A stretch of DNA of 64,000 nt, taken from assembly GCA_947044365.1 (NCBI GenBank), contig OX345653.1:3839001-3903000 (forward strand), in the 5' to 3' direction. The notes beneath the pieces are model-generated. The model saw only the letters and a list, made by a program, of their open reading frames with translations. It was not told the DNA's origin and made no database searches. This document shows positions 1 through 11,225 of this stretch, one piece after another. Each line of letters starts with the position of its first letter. Position 1 is the first letter of the stretch. Made by a program: the position numbers and the translations under genes. The stretch is from Petrosia ficiformis (lineage: Eukaryota > Porifera > Demospongiae > Haplosclerida > Petrosiidae).

Positions 1-1043
1 GATTTTGGTATCAATACAACCTTTATCTCAAGATGAAAATGATTATAATCTCCAATTACCAGTGAGTGCATAAATAATTATCCTACCCGTTCTTTTATGT
101 GTATGTCATATTTCAATCCATTGCTTCATTATTGAGTTACAGTATAATCATGTATTAACCTGATGACATTAACATATCACTAACCGAGGTCATCATGAGC
201 GTAAATAGACTTTAAATGCACGAATTCATTATAATCTTATTTGTTTATACAGCTAGTGTTCTTAGAGTTTTTGGATGCATTACTATCTTGCTCTCTTTTG
301 TGGTACCAAGAGTCAGTAGAGAGGCACAGTGATGAAAGGGAGAAAGAGGAGGGGAATGTTAAAATGAAGATGCCGTCAAGAGTAACATTTGATGAAGTAA
401 CTGTAGATATTGGCATGGATGAAGAAGAGGTTGAGAAAGACAAAGAGGAAATTGAGGAAGAGAAAGGGGAGATTGAGAAAGACAAAGAGGAGATTGAGGA
501 AGAGAAAGAGGAGATTCAGAAAGAAGAGCTTGAGAATAACAAAGAGGGGGTTAAGGAAGAGAAAGGGGAGATTGAGAAAGAAGAGCTTGAGAATAACAAA
601 AAGGGGGTTGAGGAAGAGACAACTGTGATTGAGAAAGGCAACGATGGTGAGAAATGGATAAATGATGAAGAGATGATAGATGTCATTGAAGGTTTGATAA
701 TTAAAGTAAAATCATGTTGAGTTGAAATATCAGTTTTAAACATGTGCCTATGGGTTCAATCACCATGGTAACCAAACAATATACATGGACTGCATCTAAG
801 TTTGACTTAGGTAATTACCCTATGCATGTGTACAAGCTTTATCTGCACATTTCCATAGCCCAGTTTCAACTCAACATGATTCTACTATGAGAAGTACAAG
901 TAGTACTAGTGAATAATTTATTATTGTCTATTCCAGATTCTTCATTCAAAGATCAAGAATTTCAACTACATGTACTTGAGAAAGCATTAGAATTGTTTTT
1001 GACTGAAGGACTGCTAACAAGAGCTCAAAATGTATTAAAATAA
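1..1043 (+). CDS. C-terminal exons of a Glu/Lys-rich coiled-coil protein (5' end outside window)
   Basis: Three exons are inferred: <2-61, 253-691 and 937-1043 (stop TAA at 1041-1043). The first ends at GTGAGT in phase 0. The second follows TTTATACAG and opens with the hydrophobic run LVFLEFLDALLSCSLLWY. It then becomes a highly charged segment of repeats of the type EIEKDKEEIEEEK, which predicts a long single alpha-helix or coiled coil. The second exon ends at G|GTTTGA in phase 1. That joins in frame to a last exon with an amphipathic end (FQLHVLEKALELFLTEGLL). I do not recognise the family. The EFLDALLSC stretch resembles C-terminal helices of some ciliary proteins, but this is only a resemblance. 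The stop lies 117 bp from the stop of the convergent membrane-protein gene. The E/K repeats are near-identical at DNA level, so their number may vary between alleles. Confidence 0.65.
66..233. mobile_element. MITE family 1, partial copy
   Basis: Intronic. It shares the CATTGCTTCATTATTGAG, ACAGTATAATCATGTATTAACC and GAGGTCATCATGA segments with the full copies at 5284-5540, 41683-41945, 60915-61165 and 62765-63020. The distal end is missing. Confidence 0.7.
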
Positions 1044-1159
1044 TTGAATTATATTTTATATTATGTTACTGATTATTATTATCAATAGTCCGTGTCCATC
1101 CTTACTAATAAACATTAATTCAAAACAATACTTTACAAGTTATATCGATTATGTATTAG

Positions 1160-4100
1160 TTAATTTTTTTTATGTCTGTACTCTTCCATAATTGGTGGAA
1201 GAGATGTAGTTCGTGCTATATCTGTGTGACCATCAGTAGCAAGAGGTAGAGATTTGAATTCAACTGATGGCGTGAATATAATATCTTTAGTTATTTCATT
1301 TTCATCAAGACTGGAATAACGTTTGGTACTTTTGCTATCAGTTTCTTCAACTTCTTCCACTCCATTATGATATTTTTTGAATTTCAATAGCTCAACTTTT
1401 TGTTTTATCATAGCTCCAGTACCTGAAATGTACTATAGTTAATGTCATATGATTAATACATGATTATGTGTAGTATAGTGTAATGTCATACAGTTAATAC
1501 ATGATTATGTATAGTATAGTGTATAGTTTAATGTCATATGGTTAATACATGATTATGTGTAGTATAGTGTATAGTTTAATGTCATATGGTTAATACATGA
1601 TTATGTGTAGTATAGTGTATAGTTCAATGTCATACGGTTAATACATGATTATGTGTAGTATAGTGTATAGTTTAATGTCATATGGTTAATACATGATTAT
1701 GTGTAGTATAGTGTATAGTTTTATTAGTTTAATGTCATGAAAATATCAAACTAAAGATGAGATGAATATGATCTTTATTCTTAATTTGCTAAATCTAAAA
1801 TATGCTCCTTACCAACAGAATCACGATATGCCTCTTCTCTGGGAGGCTGCTTGAAAATTCTATCAAACCAGAATCCATGAATATAAACTGTGAAAAGAAC
1901 AAGCAGTCATGAATTAGTCAATATGAGTCATTACGAGTCACTGAGTCAATATGAGTCACTATGAGTCATTAATAGTCACTGAGTCCTTAAGAGTCACTGA
2001 GTCAATATGAGTCACTATGAGTCATTAAGAGTCACTGAGTCAATATGAGTCACTATATGTCATTAATAGTCACTGAGTCCTTGAGAGTCACTGAGTCAAT
2101 ATGAGTCACTATGAGTCATTAAGAGTCACTGAGTCACTATGAGTCATTAAGACTCTTAATGACTCATAGTGACTCATATTGACTCAAGTGACTCTTAATT
2201 TAAGAGTCACTTGAGTCCATATGAGTCACTAAGAGTCATTAAGAGTCACTGAGTCAATATGAGTCACTATGAGTCAATATGAGTCACTATGAGTCATTAA
2301 TAGTCACTGAGTCAATGTGAGTCATTAAGAGTCATCGAGTCAATATGAGTCATTAAGAGTCACTGAGTAAATATGTGTCTCGAGTCATTATGAGTCACTA
2401 TGAGTCATTAAGAGTCACTTGAGTCAATATGAATCACTAAGAGTCACTAAGTAAATACGAGTCTCTATGAGTCATTAAGAGTCACTGAGTCAATACGAGT
2501 CACTATGAGTCATTAAGAGTCACTGAGTCAATATGAGTCACTATGAGTCATTAAGAGTCACTGAGTCAATATGAGTCACTATGGGTCATTAAGAGTCACT
2601 GAGTCAATATGAGTCACTATGGATCATTAAGAGTCACTGAGTCATTAAGTCAATATGAGTCACTATGGATCATTAATTAAGAGTCAATTTTAGTCACTAT
2701 GAGTCATAATGACTCCAGTGACAAAGTATGAATCATTAAGAGTCAATATGAGCTATTATTACTCTTACCCTATAACCTTGGTATTGAGTTTTTCATTGGA
2801 ACATGAAATGATTGTTATTATGTTTCCAAAGTGGTTTTGATCAATAATATTATCTTAGAACCGTGAGCATTTTAATATTCTCTCGAAATTCGAATTTTTA
2901 CCCTGAACATCATTTGTAAAATCAATTGTTTCAGATTAGGCGAAAACCTTTCATAGGGTTAGATAATGATGTGCTTATTATGTTTCCAAAGTGGTTTTAA
3001 TCAATGACTCATGTCAATAAGATTCATGACACATATTGACTCATAACAACTCATAATGACTCATAATGACTCATAATGACTCATAATGAATGAATGACTT
3101 GTTATGAGTCATTCATTATGAGTCCTTATAAATATCTGGATTATTAATATTATAATGGTACATTATAATGATTATATTAATATTATGATTAGTAACAACT
3201 GCAGTGTACAATATTTGATGTGAATTTTGGCTGGCCATGATAGCCAACCAATGTGATATTTGATTGGCCATTTTTTATATTGCTTGGACATGTGACTACT
3301 TGTACAATATGCATACATGTTACAAATTATTAGTGACATTATCATAATTTCTGCATACATGTTACAAATTATTAGTAACATTATCATAATTTCTAAATTT
3401 TACAAAATAATAATAATCAACCCAACATTTTTCTAATTTTTATAAAAATTGACCGGTTAAAATGACCCACCACATGCACATTTGAACGGTCATTCTAATT
3501 ATTCACTCGGAAAATGGCCGATGGCCGACTGTAATATTGTACACTGCAACTGTGATTTAAATCTATCAAACTACTTACAATGATCACCTAGTCCTCTTCC
3601 ATATTGAGCCCATACTCTAATGACGATAATTATATATGCTAATGATATAATCATGTTGACAGTTGCTGTAATGAGAAATACTATGAGTCATTATACATAC
3701 ACACACAGACACACAGACACACACGCACACACATACACACACACACACACACACTAGACAGACACACAAAAGATCTCCATTTACTCACCCATCATGACTA
3801 AGTGTTCGAAGTCGTCCCTTCTATCATTCAATGCCGCATCCAGTATAATACATACTGGACATGAACGAGTGACATATCTATAAACAAGAAAACTAATTGA
3901 ACCTGTCATTACATGTTATTGATTCTATTTAACACATTCTACATACAACAACATACATACATACATACATACATGTACATACATACATACATACATGTAG
4001 ATACATACATGTAGATACATACATGTACATACATACACGTTTATACTGTTTAATGATTGGAGTTGATATGAATTAGATTCAGTTTGTCAGCTTCTGGAGA

Positions 4101-4314
4101 GTCACTTCTAATAATTGTGACTCGAAATTCACTCAAGCTTGAGCTAACATGATAACTACACCTATACTACATGTGTACAATTGTGTTGCATTTAAAAATA
4201 ATAATTATTATAATTATTAATAACCTGTATATCTTGAAAATAAAATAAGCAAAAAGGAGTATCCCAATGAAGAGAAGAGCTGCTGCTGCAAGATGACTCT
4301 CACGACGAACCTAT

Positions 4315-4400
<86 letters not shown>

Positions 4401-4565
4401 ACATATGTATACAATGTATATGTGTATGTTCGAATGTTTGTATTTGTATAAAGTATGTACATATGTGTGTCCAAAACTAACAGTCTTGTGAACATAGAAC
4501 ATGTTGTGCTGTTGTTGTTCAACTGGTTATAGTAACCAGTCTACAAATACACACACATATATAGC

Positions 4566-4596
<31 letters not shown>

Positions 4597-7500
4597 TGTA
4601 TGTATGTATATATGTATGTATGGATGTATGTATGTATGTATGTATGTATGTATGTATGTATGTATGTATCTACTACATGCATGTATGTATGTATGTATGT
4701 ATGTATCTACATGTAAGTATGTATGTATGTATGTATGTATGTATGTATGTATGTATGTATGTATGTATGTATGTATGTATGTATGTATGTATGTATGTAT
4801 ATATGTATGTAGGTATGTATGTATGTATGTATGTATGTATGTATGTATCTACATGTAAGTATGTATGTATGTATGTATGTATGTATGTATGTATGTATGT
4901 ATGTATGTATGTATGTATGTATGTATGTATGTATGTATGTATGTATGTATGTATGTATGTATGTATATATGTATGTAGGTGTGTATGTATGTATGTATGT
5001 ATGTATGTATGTATCTACATGTAAGTATGTATGTATGTATGTATGTATGTATGTATGTGTTTTATACAAATAATATATTATATAATTATAATTTATTTTA
5101 TGTATATCTCACCATAAAGAAAGCATAAAAGTAAAGAAATACCATCCCCAAGATGAATGGAATACTCAACCAAAATTCAGAGTCTGAAAGAGGAAGAATC
5201 AAGGCACATTGACCAATAAGGAATGCTATCTGAAGAGACGATAAATAGAGACAAGGAAATGAAATAGAAGGACAGACTATAAAAGTCATTCACGTTCACT
5301 TTGACCTCAGAAAAATGTTCATAACTTTAGTTTAGAATGACCAACACCCTTTTTACCTGCACCATTTTCATACAATTATCCTTCCCGTTCTTTTTAGTGT
5401 ATATCAAATTTCAATCATTGTTGAGTTACAGTATAATCATGTATTAACCATATGACATTAAACTATACACTATAGTACATATAAAGTCTTCACATCATAA
5501 TCATAATCCTGAGGTCATCGTCAATGTGAACAGACTGTAGTAAAACTCACTGTGAATATTATTATCATCTTCACAATACTTAAAAATATTTCATAATTTC
5601 TGTAATAGTCTGAAAAGAAATATGACATCTTTAATATGTATGTAACAAAATAAACTATATGGCTAATACATTGTAAGTATAATAACTGTATAATTATGGC
5701 CACTTGTACTTGTACAAATATGTACTATAAATACTTATGTACATGTGTGTATGTACACGTACTATATATACTTATGTACATATGTGTGTGTACATGTACT
5801 GTAAATACTTATGTACATGTACTTATGTATATGTACATGTGTATTTGTACATGTACTATAAATACTTATGTACATGTGTATATGTATGAATACTTATGTA
5901 CATGTGTATATGTACATGTACTGTAAATACTTATGTACATGTGTATATGTACATGTACTGTAAATACTTATGTACATGTGTATATGTACATGTACTATAA
6001 ATACCTATGTACATGTGTATATGTACATGTACTATAAATACTTATGTACATGTGTATATATACATGTACTATAAATACTTATGTACATGTGTATATGTAC
6101 ATGTACCATAAATACTTATGTACATGTGTATATGTACATGTACTATAAATACTTATGTACATGTGTATATGTATAAATACTTATGTACATGTGTATATGT
6201 ACATGTACTGTAAATACTTATTTACATGTAGTCATATACAATGTACAGTACATCCAATACATGTACTTATGTACATGTATCATAAATATGTACACATGTA
6301 CATGTACAGTACATCCAATATATGTACATACATATACCATGTATACAATACTTACATCTTAGAGCTGGATTGCAGTTGACAAATTTATATAATTTCCAAC
6401 CAAATTCTACATATATTTCAACTGCTAAGAAACAGAACACAATATTGAACAACAGAATTACTAATGCCTGCATATGTGAGAGAGGGATATGTGAGTGAGA
6501 GAGGGATATGTGTGTGTGAGTGAGGAGGGAAAGAGAGGGATATGTGTGTGAGAGAGGGATATGTGAGTGAGAGAAGGGGAAAATCAGTATGAAAGACACA
6601 AGATTCATCTATAATGGAGAAAGAGTACCATTCTTCTGTATAGTGTAAGCATGCTATTATAGGCCAATTAAAGCAGTGCCTTAGAAGGACTATAGACACA
6701 GAGTGTATTATTAGTTCCCTAAATAAAGTCAGCTTGTCCAGTGGTTTAATCCCAATAAGGATATCATTTATAAATAATGAACACGTTATAGTAAAAGGGA
6801 TTTTCCCAACTGTAATAAACAACTCACGTTAATTAAAGCCAGCCAGCCAGCTGTAGTAACAGGATCACAAAACTCACCAAAACCACGAAATTGATACACT
6901 GTAAAAAAAATAAATATTATTTATTATAATGTGCCCCTTAGCACTTAGCATATAATTGTGCAGTGTGGAGGTTCAATCTCAGCTAGCATATAATATGTTC
7001 ACTCTCTGAGCTAATTATACAAACTTTATGTGCACAAGACTGATCTGCATATAATTATATGTATGACTAGTAATAAATAATAATTACAGCTGTACAAATA
7101 TGAGTCAGAAAATGTAAGTCACAAGAAGAGAAGAACAACTCAAGGATATTTACCTTGTACACCTGCATAAGCCACAAGAAGAAAATTTATCACAACAAAT
7201 GAAATCACTTCTACAATTCTCTGAGCTAGGAGCTAAGAAAAAAACTTTATTAAGAGATACCGAGATAGTCATGTGGCTATAACTTTAGTCACATGACAAC
7301 AATAACATTGGTCCATAACAATAACTTTGGTCACATGACCACAAAACATTGGGTCACATTACAATAATAATATTGGTCACATGACTGCAACTTTGATCAC
7401 ATGATTAATTGCATATTAAAATTTTTTAGACTACAGTGCAAAGTTACATGTGAAATAACCATTCTTGACTTTGATGATTCAGGATATTGTGGTTTCAACT

Positions 7501-10500
7501 TCCTTTTAATAAATTCTCTACTCTATATCTGGTAATTGCTTACAATATCATGATTAGTATAATATGATTTATTGGTAGGAAGTTAATAACCTCACTAAAT
7601 ACATACATGTTATCAGGTTTCCCACTTCTCATTAGGCAGAGGGTGTTGTACCCTGCTTACCATAACCCACCTTAACTCATGTACTGATAATAACCCTTCT
7701 ATATGTTACCAACACCCATCTTAACTCATGTACTGATACTAACCCTTCTATATGTTACCAACATCCATCTTAACTCATGTACTGATAATAACCCTTCTAT
7801 ATGTTACCAACACCCATCTTAACTCATGTACTGATAATAACCCTTCTATATGTTACCAACACCCATCTTAACTCATGTACTGATAATAACCCTTCAATAT
7901 GTTACCAACACCCATCTTAACTCATGTACTGATAATAACCCTTCTATATGTTACCAACACCCATCTTAACTCATGTACTGATAATAACCCTTCTATATGT
8001 TACCAACACCCATCTTAACTCATGTACTGATAATAACCCTTCTATATGTTACCAACATCCATCTTAACTCATGTACTGATAATAACCCTTCTATATGTTA
8101 CCAACACCCATCTTAACTCATGTACTGATAATAACCCTTCTATATGTTACCAACACCCATCTTAACTCATGTACTGATAATAAATGTTACACCCTTCTTT
8201 AATAATAAAAAAAAACAGAAAATTACTTGAGCAGCAATATAATATAATAATAACTATGATAAAGAATATACATACATCATGTGATTTGGACCTGTTCGTA
8301 TTGCTGACGGATGTGTGTGTGTCTATGATAATTACTATACCTTTAAAACCCTAGTAGAGTACTAATATAATGTACTGTTATACTTCAGGTCATTAGTTGC
8401 TAAACCTTCTTACAATCACTATAACCTTTCATATTTAAAATCGTAAGGGTTTCATGATATCTCCCCTCAACTTGAGCCCCAGCACTTTGGCACCTTGTTA
8501 AATATTTTATCGGGGCAACACACCCCAGACCACCTACAGTCATAATAATAAGAATCATAACAAACAGATCTGGAGTATGTTCGTGATGTGGCAAGGAGTA
8601 ATTCAGCGACGCTTCATTTCATTGGTTAATTAAGTGTAAATATATCACCAGGGGGTGAACCCCTTTAATTAAATTAATGATTATTACAAGCATACCTGAT
8701 CTATATGTGTAAATTAAATCGCCACAGCAATAATGACATCATACAGTCATATTTTAGCGCCTTATTGTTAAACCACATGTAAAGTTAACAACATAACACT
8801 ATAGTAGCACTAATTGAATAAATTAATAATTATCACCAGATATGGTCATCTTATTGTAAACATGTACATACCAGCTGTGAATATTATTAGTGCATTGGGA
8901 GATCCCTATCCAGAAGAATCAAACTGCATGTAATTAAAGTTGACTTCCATGTCTAATTTATCGTTCCTCACATACCATGACATATATTAAGAGGTCTAAT
9001 TATTCAACTATTTGCACATGAAGCATTGTGTCTATCATTAAGCTTGTTTACAATAAAATATCATATGCTAGCAGATGAATACCGCGTATTCAAAGATTAA
9101 AACAAAACAATTGTACTTCCTTTTGCATGGACAAGCACATACATACATACATGTATATGTATGTATACATTTTAGAATGACTGTAATAACCACGTTTAGT
9201 TATACAATCCAGTATCAAATGCTTAGTTTAGTTATAGTTTATTTAAATAAGGCTTACTAAAAGGGTTTTAGTTTTAGTTAACTAACTAAAAGTGTCCATT
9301 ATTGGCCAATTTTCATTTTAGTTATTGCAATATGTAATTTAGTTACAGTTTAGTTAACTAAAAATCACAATGCCTTGTTTACTGTATTCAGGCAAGGAAG
9401 AAAAAGTAATTAGAAATCAAAATGTCTGTAAGTGAATAAGTGAGATAAATCACAATACTTCTTAGTAATAGTATAGATTACATGTTTCAAGGTAATAGTA
9501 ATAGGTAATTAAAAAACTGAGGTAATAGTAATAGTAATCGGAATAGACAATCAAGTATGTATTAGCAATAGTCTCAATGTTGAGGTAATAGTAATATAAA
9601 GAAGTAATTAAAATAGTAAGATAAATCATGATACTTACTGCATAAAGACAGAGTCCAAAATTATAGAAAGAAAGAAACATAAAGATGTAGACATAAATCT
9701 GCTTGTCTTCTCCAAATGACTGAAATAAAAAATGAAATCTTTGTTGATGTAAAATTGTTTTTGTATGTTTTGGTTGAAAAAAAAACAATCAAGAAATAGT
9801 GGAATTAAAATTTATCAATTTCTTGGTATTATGACTGGTTTAAGAGGATGTCGTAACAGGCACATATATGAATTATGGGGAGTCACAAAATTGAAGTATT
9901 GTAGCACCTTTTAAGTTTTAAGTCATTTATTTGCGTGTATTAATTTTAGCAACTAACGTTCGTGCTCACCAAAATTATCACGTGGCTGGCGTGACTATTA
10001 TTTTTGTAGTCTGTTAGTTTTTGTGAAAAACACGAAATTTATAGCCTGCGAAAGTTTAGAGCTGTACAGTAATTACCAAAATTAGTACACGTTAAAAATA
10101 TATTTAGGCAGTGCTCAGAAATTGGTTAAAATCAATGCGTTTACAAATTGCTAAATTTAGTGGATGCAATTAACGGTAGACTTGAGGTACATAACTTACA
10201 GGAAAGGTGCTGTTATCTGGAAGAGTCATGTTCGATTGGTTGTACTGTTTCTCTACACATTCAACATATTCAACGAGTCTACCTCCCTGAAAATCTCCTA
10301 CAATCGCTATTGTAATCTGCAAACCGGCAATTATTACCCCTGTGGAAAAGAATTCAGAAAGAATGGATGACATATAGACAAGTTGACAAACACGAGTTGA
10401 TTAAATGGGAGAGAGAATTAAAAACATTCCCACCTAGGATTGTGAACCTAAGATACTTGTCACCGACACAATGGACAGCTCGAGGAAGCAAAAAGATAGA

Positions 10501-10874
10501 TGGGTATATACAGCTGATGAATGAAAGGACAAATCAACCTAAATATTTGGAGATAGGTATGCCATGGATGCCTCACCTTGTACTAGAGCAAGTATCAGGA
10601 ATGTTAATCCCCAGTTGGACAATCTCTTCTTTCTCTTAGGACGTTTCATTTCGGATGCTTGGAAATTTATAGAGGATGCACCACGTCTGAATGTGTTGTT
10701 CTTCCCATTCCTTCCATCTGGATGATTGTTGTCACCCACCACACTTGGCGAGGATATGAGAGCTACTCGAGATGGAGTAGAAGGCATAAAATCTGATATA
10801 CGCCGTTCCATTTCCACCAAACTGTTTTCCACATGCGACACATATCGGTCATTATCGTGTCTGCTCCCTGCCAT
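1160..10874 (-). CDS. Multi-pass (about 8 TM) membrane protein of unknown function, 13 exons, 518 aa
   Basis: Exons, 5' to 3' on the minus strand: 10874-10577, 10339-10200, 9719-9639, 7232-7154, 6898-6828, 6467-6356, 5609-5551, 5229-5113, 4310-4225, 3877-3789, 3665-3579, 1887-1813, 1422-1160. All junctions are GT-AG and all phases match. The N-terminal ~85 residues are polar (start MAGSRHDNDRYV). The first helix is LTFLILALVQGVIIAGLQ. A loop with possible N-glycosylation sites (NQS, NMT, NST) follows, then about seven more hydrophobic segments. A conserved-looking GDHFYIHGFWFDRIFKQPP follows the last helix, and a polar tail ends at residue 518. I do not recognise an animal family. The topology and the internal QITIAIVGDFQGGRL are reminiscent of fungal UPF0658 Golgi membrane proteins, a weak guess. 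ATG 10872-10874 was preferred over the upstream in-frame ATG at 10905-10907 because it begins the conserved frame and lies closer to the ETS-like site. Confidence 0.9.
1432..1738. repeat. 48-bp minisatellite derived from MITE family 1
   Basis: About six units of a 48-bp sequence containing GTCATATGGTTAATACATGA and GTGTAGTATAGTGTATAG, in the last intron of the membrane-protein gene. The unit matches an internal slice of MITE family 1 (GTGTATAGTTTAATGTCATA then GGTTAATACATGATTAT). Confidence 0.9.
1911..2752. repeat. GAGTCA satellite array with about forty TGAGTCA (AP-1-type) sites
   Basis: An irregular tandem array built from TGAGTCACT, TGAGTCATTAAGAGTCA and CTGAGTCAATA modules. It includes an inverted block near 2151-2205 where TGACTCA is read instead. 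It lies in intron 12 (1888-3578) of the membrane-protein gene. A hand count gave about 42 exact TGAGTCA/TGACTCA heptamers. Confidence 0.95.
3004..3125. repeat. Satellite of the GAGTCA type, second patch
   Basis: Repeats of ATGACTCATA on the opposite orientation, followed by a short TGAGTCATTCATTATGAGTC inverted segment. Same intron as the main array and separated from it by about 250 bp of unrelated sequence. Confidence 0.85.
3695..4036. repeat. Microsatellites (CA)n and (CATA)n
   Basis: (CA)n-type tract at about 3695-3770 and (CATA)n with interspersed ACATGTA at about 3952-4036. They flank exon 10 (3789-3877) of the membrane-protein gene. Confidence 0.9.
4318..4398. repeat. (GT)n microsatellite, about 40 units
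   Basis: A pure GT run beginning about 8 bp upstream (in the minus-strand sense) of the exon start at 4310. Confidence 0.97.
4564..5056. repeat. (GTAT)n microsatellite, about 490 bp
   Basis: Interrupted (GTAT)n with recurring CTACATGTAAGTATGTATG blocks, suggesting higher-order duplication of about 150 bp. Open frames on both strands here are repeat artefacts. Confidence 0.97.
5284..5540. mobile_element. MITE family 1, near full-length copy
   Basis: About 255 bp, bounded by GTCATTCACGTTCACTTTGA on the left and GAGGTCATCGTCAATGTGAA on the right, which are imperfect inverted repeats. No coding capacity. Lies in an intron of the membrane-protein gene. Confidence 0.8.
5702..6330. repeat. Tandem repeats rich in the palindrome TGTACATGTACA
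   Basis: Units of about 36-40 bp, consensus ACATGTACTATAAATACTTA then TGTACATGTGTATATGT, repeated more than ten times. Each unit contains self-complementary GTACATGTAC. Intronic. Confidence 0.9.
7660..8190. repeat. 49-bp minisatellite, about ten units
   Basis: Unit begins TAACCCTTCTATATGTTACC and ends AACTCATGTACTGATAA. Copies are almost identical. Lies in the 2.4-kb intron 7233-9638, which otherwise shows only AT-rich sequence and a short open frame at 8400-8594 without support. Confidence 0.95.
9222..9375. mobile_element. MITE family 2, partial copy
   Basis: Contains TTTTAGTTTTAGTTAACTAA and AGTTTAGTTAACTAAA, the hallmark of the family whose fuller copies are at 26578-26838, 37212-37480 and 37903-38172. 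Confidence 0.65.
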
Positions 10875-11225
10875 GTCTGATGTCTGTAGAAATAACCCTT
10901 TTTGCAAAGACCACCTAATTAACTATACCAAGGTATTCACATACTTAGCATACCAAAGGCCGCACTTCCGGTACTTCAATTCTCACATTATCCTCTATCT
11001 GCACAGATTTTAATAATTATATATAAAGATTATATTTAACTTAAAAAATAAAGTCAGACAATTTGACAGAAATAATCATTTTATCCAATTCCTAAAAAGC
11101 AACTTTAGTATACACGAAATAGTTAATAAGAGTACAACTAGAACAGAAAACAATTGAGTATCATTATTATACGTAATTAAGACATGATGAATTATTCGTT
11201 ATGACGGCAAGTTGAATCCAGATTT
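10875..11225. other. Intergenic: promoter side of the membrane-protein gene, 3' flank of the Grx-DEP-DUF547 gene
   Basis: Both flanking genes are on the minus strand, 351 bp apart. The right-hand part is AT-rich and unremarkable. The left part carries an ETS-like site. No further gene was seen. Confidence 0.7.
10963..10972 (+). promoter_or_regulatory. ETS-type site CACTTCCGGT
   Basis: CACTTCCGGT is an exact match to the ETS/GABP core (ACTTCCGG). It lies about 90 bp upstream of the inferred start codon at 10874. ETS sites commonly sit at TATA-less promoters of animal housekeeping genes. Binding here is inferred. Confidence 0.5.

Noticed and set aside
410..743. Open frames overlapping the Glu/Lys repeat on both strands
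   Set aside because: Shadow frames of the 3n-periodic coiled-coil coding repeat.
4217..5073. Several long open frames (Tyr/Met/Cys/Val- or His/Thr-rich) on both strands
   Set aside because: They are translations of (GT)n and (GTAT)n repeats; the real exons here, 4310-4225 and 5229-5113, use other frames with proper splice phases.
8400..8594. 64-codon minus-strand frame
   Set aside because: Intronic, unrecognised, no splice partners in phase.
10164..10639. Plus-strand open frames opposite the first two exons of the multi-TM gene (including one with WTARGSKKIDGYIQ)
   Set aside because: They overlap exons and the 237-bp intron of the well-supported minus-strand gene, and have no plus-strand start or splice context. 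The intron part looks somewhat protein-like, so this is the least certain rejection.
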